In this document: positions 40,001 through 47,600 of the stretch, in pieces
How positions within the stretch are numbered: position 1 is the first letter of the stretch
How the letters are laid out: each line of letters starts with the position of its first letter
Assembly (NCBI GenBank): GCA_036244855.1
Contig: BQKZ01000678.1
Coordinates: 42,228-106,227 of the forward strand
Direction: 5' to 3'
DNA length: 64,000 nt
DNA from: Temnopleurus reevesii
Taxonomy: Eukaryota > Echinodermata > Echinoidea > Temnopleuroida > Temnopleuridae
Notes under the pieces: model-generated
The model's database searches: none
Seen by the model: the letters and a program-made list of their open reading frames with translations, nothing else
Told to the model about the DNA's origin: nothing
Position numbers and translations under genes: made by a program

Positions 40001-41537
40001 ATTATTGCAATGGAGCCCAAGCTGAAGAGAGCAAAGATGAGCAAAATGCGGAGCTTCAGACACCTGAGGATCTCTCCAAGTCAGCCATTTTGCATAGCAA
40101 TGAGAGGAATGGGGATAGGGTTGAGGAGGATAGTGAAGCGGTTGTCAGGGAGATTGTCAATGATATGGTTAACACTGCCGTAAATAGTGTTGATGATTCT
40201 GCTGCTGAAGTGCAGAAGAGCACAGACAATCATCCCAAGATGAATGGGGAATATTGTAAAGACATAGATTCGGACGGACGAGCCAGTACCAGCGCGAAAT
40301 CCGTTAACGAAATCGCTGATCTCAAACCGGGATTCGTAAACCTTGAGGGTATGGTTCCGCGGTCAGATGCCTCGTCACCGCTTATCAAGCCGTACAACGG
40401 CGGGGAACTCATCACTGCTGATCAACTCAGTAAATTACCCGGCTCCAAACTGAATGGAGTCTCGGACTCGTCCAATACCTGGTTCAGTATCTTGCCTCGC
40501 CTACCCTGCGATGAGAACTCCCTGACAAAGTCGGAGAGCGCCACCTCGATGGATTCCAGCTCCCAGGCGGAAACGTCCACGACACCGTCAGCCACCGAAG
40601 CAGCCCAGGCCGCCCAAGCTGCAGCGTTACCTGCCGCGTTCGCCTTCAATCCTTACATATACCACATGCCGATCCCGCTGATGCCTGTCACTCAGATGAA
40701 CTCTTTCCTTGGGACCTACGCAGCCTTCCCACAGATGGCTGCCATCCCCATGCAGCCAATGGGTCCCACCATGAATGGAGACGGGACAGAGGAGCAACCC
40801 ATGATGATTGACCATGCTTTCCTCCAGAGCCAGATAAAGCAGGAGAAGTCTGAGGATACAGAGGAAGAGGAGGAAGATAACAAGGCCATCGCTCAAATGA
40901 AGGCAGTTCTTGCCCAGATTGAGGCTGCCAAGGTTGAGCCCATCCCAAAGAGTAAGTTAGGGTCACCCTGTTTGTTTTTATGAAGGATATTTACATAGGC
41001 ACTGTTTTGTGGAAAGAATATCTGATATTGGTGTTATGTTTGTTAGGTTTGTTTTGTGAATGCTACTTTTTGAAAATTTATGGTTTGCCAATAAAACTAA
41101 TCATTCATATTTTATGAACTCATGTCATGTGGAAACTAAGAATAAGATGGCAAAGAAATATCAAGAAACCTTTCAAAAATGACTTTCAAAGTTATGTTTT
41201 ACGTAACTGCCAATAATCTTACTTTTTATTGTGATTGGAAAATAAATCAATCCTGATCAGTTTCATAGGTTCAGTTTAGTGAAGGAGATATTATCTAATA
41301 CTGTACCCCTAATTACTTTTTTTTAGGTTTACAGCATGGTTGGTGGTACATCTCGGACCCTGAGAAGATGTCTGAGATCACCCGCAAACTCTACCCTCGT
41401 GGCTTCCGAGAGAGGGCGTTGCAGAAGAGTCTCCAGAAGTACACTGAATTCTGGACCAAGGCTTGTAACAAAGGGCTTCATAAGAGTAAGTTACTAGTTC
41501 TCATGATGATGATGATGATGTTTTTGATAATGATTAC

Positions 41538-41603
<66 letters not shown>

Positions 41604-44600
41604 GATGAGGATGATAGTGCAGGGAATTAAATTCAGTCCCTGTAGTGATGATGATGATGATGATGGAGGGATGGTAGTGATTGATGATGGTGGTGAGGGG
41701 TGTTGGTTTTGATAGTGGTGGGGTGGAGATGATGGTATAAGTGGGTTGTGTTTGTGGTGGTGGTGGTGGTGGAGATAGCGTTGATGATGGTGAATGGTAG
41801 ATTGACCTGCGGTTAAGCTGCTCTATGGCATACTCAGTGTAGTAAATACTCATCATGAGCCCACTCATTGGATGTCTTTATTCATTCTTAACAATGATGT
41901 ACCTCATAGCCTGGAAGATTCTCAAGAACACAAACCTGAAGGAAGAAGCTGAAATGGATCTCACCCCCTCGCACAGCTTGGATAAGGAGCTAGCCTTTAA
42001 CATTCATTTGTCAAATTCACCAGATTTTATCATATTTCCATTTTGTGAATTATATGTTTATCTTTTTTCTCTGTCTTTTATCAGCCCTGAAGATGCCTGA
42101 GAACCCGAACGTGAAGGAAGGAGGATACGTTGAATCTGATCCATCACACAGCTGGGATGAGGAACTAGCCTTCAACATTGAGAAGGAGATGATCTGTGTC
42201 ATCGAGGCCATGGAAGAAAAACTTACTCAAGGATTCATGCAAACAAAGGTGAGAGTGAGAGAAAATATCTGTGGTGTAGGAGATCTGTCATATTTTATGA
42301 TATACCTCCAATGTTTACTGCTAAATAATTTATTCTAACGCTATTTGTTTCGATGAGTTTATGTGGACAGTTCTAAGCAAGTGATTTCTTTTGGTCAATA
42401 CATTTTCACCAGGGGTACTAATGAAAATGCTACTATTTTTTCAAAGTAAATTTTCTTTCGATGACAAAAGCATTTTGCATTTTGTATGAAGTCAATTATG
42501 TGATTTCAAATTCTAAATTGATAATAAAGAAATTGATTTTTCTGTTAATTGAAATGGTCATGCTCTTCATTTTTGATCAACCATAGGGATGGATCCTACC
42601 AGACAGAGCGACAGAGAGCCCCGAACTGGTTTCATGTCAGGCAGCGAAGGATGCAAACATCGATCTGGTGGACTTTGCCATCCAGAGGTTACAGTCCTTC
42701 GAGCGAGCGGTAGAAAGGAGATATCTTAGGCCGCCTCTTGGTTTTAGGTAAGTGAGCGAATATGAAGTAAAAAGGCGGATGTTAAATGTTTTCAATATTT
42801 TGCCGAAAGAGGGGGTTGTTATCATAATGCAACTATTTAACATTGACTGTTTTAGCCAAAGCTTTTGAATGATTTTTAGTATCAGCTTTTTTTCAGATGG
42901 TTTTTCTTAAAAATGAATCTGCTCATGTAATGTTGTGATCTCATGATTGTGTGGATTTTGGAATGTGAACTTCAAAAAATTCAGAGAGAAAATGAGAATG
43001 TTTATGAGTATATTATTGAATAATGTGCACACACTGGAGGAATATTTCTGCAATAACAGCTTGTAATAGACAGGAGTTTTGTGGAACTGCCGATACATGG
43101 TTTTAAAAGACAAAAGTGATCATGAAATTCAAACCTGCTCTCACTTTTTTTCCAATTCTGAACAGGGATCACACTACCTTTTCTGTGGATGCAGCAATAA
43201 GGTAAATCTTTGTTAATATTTGTTATTAACTTTCTTTATTCGTAAACTATGGATGATTCACCATAGGCATTAGCTTTACCTTCAAATATCTGTAAGATGT
43301 ATGCCTTCTACATTTTTGCTTTTTGAGCTCATGGAAATATAGAAGGATTAATGGCAGAATCAGATTTATGCATACTTTTTGCCAGTAAATGCAGTTACTT
43401 GTACGTGATATTTTTTTTACACTTGAACTATAAAATGATGTTTGCAGGCTCTGCTTACCCTTTAATTTTGCTGGCTCACTTTCATTCTCTCCTTGGAATT
43501 TTCTCAATGATGTTGGCATTATAGTGTTGATCATTGGGCCATAGATGTGGGACAATGTGTGATCTGTGTCACTTTTCAAAATGGGCTGAATCTTGTTAAT
43601 CCAAAGAGATTACATAACTCATCCCATTCATCTCTAACTGAACATGCCTATATTAACACTGGCTATACCATTGAATTTGAGAACAATATTTTTAAAAGGA
43701 AGGTCCAGGCATCTCTCTGGATAGACAAGATTAAGCCTACTTTGAATAGAGACACTGGTTACACATTGTCCCCCATCTATGGCTCAGTGATCAACTGACA
43801 GACGGAGGCAGCACAGTGCCAAACAACTTCATTAGACTGGAGAAAGTCTTCAGGAGAGGACGAAAGCTAGCCAGCAGGAATATCACTTGGATTCCAGTTT
43901 GCATGCCTCGTTACTCTGACAAGACATATTTCCTTTTGAATTATACTTGGAGGCTATTTCATGAAGATTGTCCCAGCGACAAGCAGTCATTTTCTGACAG
44001 TTACGACAGTAACAATCAGCGATCATGCTCTTTATCTAATGGAAATCAAGAATTTAATTGTATTAGTCAGTGCTGCCTAATGTAACTGGTGACAGGCTTC
44101 ATTGAATATCCTTCCAAAATACTCCAAAATTATGGGCTGTTATGATAATGATGAGGATTTTTACTCCAGGCAGAGTCGGCCCAATGCCCAAGAAATAAGA
44201 TTGCTCAATTTTATTATGATTTTTATCTCAACAGCAAAGAAGAAAAGAAGAAGGAAAGGGAGAGGAAAGAACGCGAGAGGCAAGAGAGGGACCGAAGAGA
44301 AAAGCTCAGAGAGGCGGCCCGCATCAAGCGAGACGAGGAGGAACTCCAACTCCGTCTCCAGCGCCAGGCTGGCATCATCCTCAACTTCAACGAGGATTCC
44401 AACACCTGCGATGGCGAGGAGAAAGAAGACGGGGAGAAGACGACCACTGAGGGGATGGACATCGACGAGGACGGCGACAGATCACTTCTGGATGACGGTT
44501 CCATGGACATTTCAAAAGATGAGAAGTTAGATGGAGATGTGGATGGGAAGAAGGATGAATCATTGACGAATGATGGAGACGATCAACATCAGTTTGATGA

Positions 44601-47600
44601 GGAGGAGGGAGGAGACGGTTTCATCCGGTCGGACGTCCCAAGAGGAATGTCGAGATGGAGGAGAGCCGTGGCAGATTGTTCGTCTGCATCTCAGCTCTAT
44701 ATCTGCATCACGATGCTGGACAGGTGCATTGCATGGGACAAGTCCATCATGAAAGCTGTAAGTATTTTTATCACTTTTATGTGTGTTTTTTTTTTTATAG
44801 AGGTTAGCCCCTTTACCAAAACTATCATCTTGTGTTGATATCGTGAAATAGAGATTAGATACCCCAGTATATTTCTCCCTTGTGTATTTTGGCTTGTCTG
44901 TAAATATATAAATTATTTCAAGTCGACATGACATCAAATAAGTAATGAGTTACCCCTCATTTGTCTTTCAACATGACAGATAGATGACATCACTTGAAAT
45001 GAAATGAAGACCACACAGCCAATACACATTTTTTTTCTGATTCTTGCTTCCCGAGTCAACTTTCTTTAGAATCTTGTGTGTTAATGATAAGGCGTATGAT
45101 GACAATTTGCATGCTGCATATTGGGCATGTGGTACTTCCCTTTATATCACCATTACTTTTTATATTTCAATTTCTAGTAAGTTTCTTGAATGTTTCAATG
45201 GCTTTTTGAATTTATTAACCTTACTTTCCTTGACTTAGAATTTGTATATATGTGCCAATAGGTAGTTGAATTTGTGATAGAGGTTTACTTATATTATATG
45301 TGAAAGTGAGTTTTGTTTAGAGAACTATTTGAGCCCTTGCATATTTTACAAATTTCAGTTTTTATTCAGTATCTGTTTATAAAATTTCATGCTTTTGCTT
45401 ACATATATTGTCAAGAATCGGAACAGTCTATGCCCACTCTTATGTGTAAATTATATTTGTGTATAAAGTGGAGAATGCATAATGTTACCTTGTATGTGAA
45501 CCAAATGCAAAATGTCAAAGCCCTAAAAGCTCTTTTATTTTTATGTTTTTTTTCTGTATTTAATTTGTTAAAATGTTCTTATGCTGACTGATAGACCACC
45601 CAAAATAAATCATAATCTATTGAAATACAATCATGTTTTCGTAATCTCAAAATTGAAAGTGTGGTCATAGAGAGTTCCAATTTTATCATAGATAGTTCCG
45701 ATTTTAAACCTGTGTATGTTACACCACGAAGTCATAGTCTTGATTTCAGTAGTAGTTTGTGAAATACAAAACATTCATTTCCACATTTTGACTTTCATTC
45801 ATCGGGTAGTTTACGTAGTGCATTTTACATGAAGTAGATCAGTGCATGCCTGAATGATATCAACCCCGTTCATGAGCTAGTCTTGATTGCCCAGCCTGTT
45901 TGATGAAACCCAAGCCTCCCTCTCCCCCTCCTTCCCCCTGCATGCAGTCTTGTAAGGTGTGTCGGCGCTCCTGCGATGAGGCTAAGTTGCTGCTGTGTGA
46001 CTGGTGCGACCGAGGCTACCATATGTATTGCCTCAAACCCAAATTGTCAGAGGTGCCCGAGGGAGACTGGTTTTGCGACAATTGCACCCAAAAGGTAGAA
46101 AATCTGACAACAGACGATTATTGGCTTTTTTTATAGTGTTGAAAACAAGATGAAAATACAATAAAAAAAATTATGTAACACCAGCTCACCCTGAATTTTT
46201 TAAGAAGAAACATTTGGTTGTGGTGTGTTATATCTAACATCCCCCTTGTCTATTATCCGCAATGGTGCATTTAACCTTCATACTTTTTTTATATTCTAAT
46301 GGACCCTCTGTTGTGAAGATTTATAGGCTAACAAACCCAAGACTCAAAACTAACACAATTACCCAAAATGATATTCACCCAATTTGATTCTCTATATCTT
46401 TCATTTTGGTCCATCATTCATATTTATTAACTTTCATCTATTTAATCACTACAAAAACTGTCTGTATTTTACTTTGTACTTTCCATGTGTGCATTCAAAG
46501 ACATGTACAGTGCATATGAGAATTCTGTGTTACCTGTTTTCATCCTTAAAGCTCAGAATGATAAATATGGTCTTTTGATCCCAGTGTTATCCCATTGTCC
46601 TGAGCTTTATAATGATAACAGGGAAGCAAAGAATACAGACTTGCACTGTACATGTACCTTCATTAGGTAGTGTTTGTTCTTTTCTTATATACATGTACAT
46701 GTGAATGGATCCAATTCAGGGTTTCGTTGCATAAAGCTAAGTTGACTTTGCCATTTATGTGTAGTCCTGTTTAATCCTAGATAATGATTGGCTGTTGGGC
46801 ACTGTCGTCATGGTAATTGCCATAAATGGCAGTGTGATCATTGTCATAATTTTACGTTTTATGCAACGAGATGCTGGATATTTAAAACTTACACTATCAT
46901 AAATGTACAAATGTCTGTACCTTTGGGCAAATATTTCGTTTTAACTAAAGCATCTATCCGCCAAATGTACCTATTAATATCTTTATGTTGCTTATTCAAA
47001 TCTGGTTTGTTGCCTTTATCAGGGCCCTTTAAACGTATAAAAAGATTATTTGTTTTTATGGTCTATATCCTTTCGTCTTTTCCTCTGATTTTGCTTTTAT
47101 TAATCATTTTTAGTTGCATGTTGCATGAAATTAGAATGAGCAAAATGTGGAGGTTTTTTATTTATATTATCCACCCCTTACTGAGGCATGTAATCTAGAA
47201 CATAGGATAATTTCAAAGAAAAGTAGATGTGGTGTTGCTCTGCATGCTTGTGAATTTAATAATGAGAGCTGAAATTATTTCAGGATCTTATTCATGCAAA
47301 TAGAGTAGAGGAGACAGCATGATTTCTGGTAGCTGTGGATAGAGAGAGATCCCAAACATAATTATGAAGATGGATGAATTGAAGTGCTCTTAACTTGATA
47401 CTTCAACACTTTTTTTTCTAATTGGGGTTTGTTCTTCACAGCATTTGCTCTTCCTTCTATATTTACTTTCTCAACTGTGGGAGTGGTTTTGCTATTTTAT
47501 TACATTACAAATATCTTGAGTCTTATTGTTCGTAAATGTTAAAAGAGGCAAAAGTTTGGGGCAAAGGATTTTCATATGATAGGTTGGTAAAGGACTTCAC

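Larger units (their letters stand above)
41486..42084 (+). other. Intron with GAT microsatellite and half-exon relic
   Basis: 41500-41700 is dominated by (GAT)n and GGT-rich repeats; 41905-42010 resembles the first half of the next exon. Confidence 0.75.

Noticed and set aside
41368..41868. Poly-Met and poly-His frames on both strands
   Set aside because: Produced by the (GAT)n microsatellite.
46788..47198. 136-codon intronic frame
   Set aside because: Begins inside a MITE, hydrophobic AT-driven composition, no recognisable domain or splice context.
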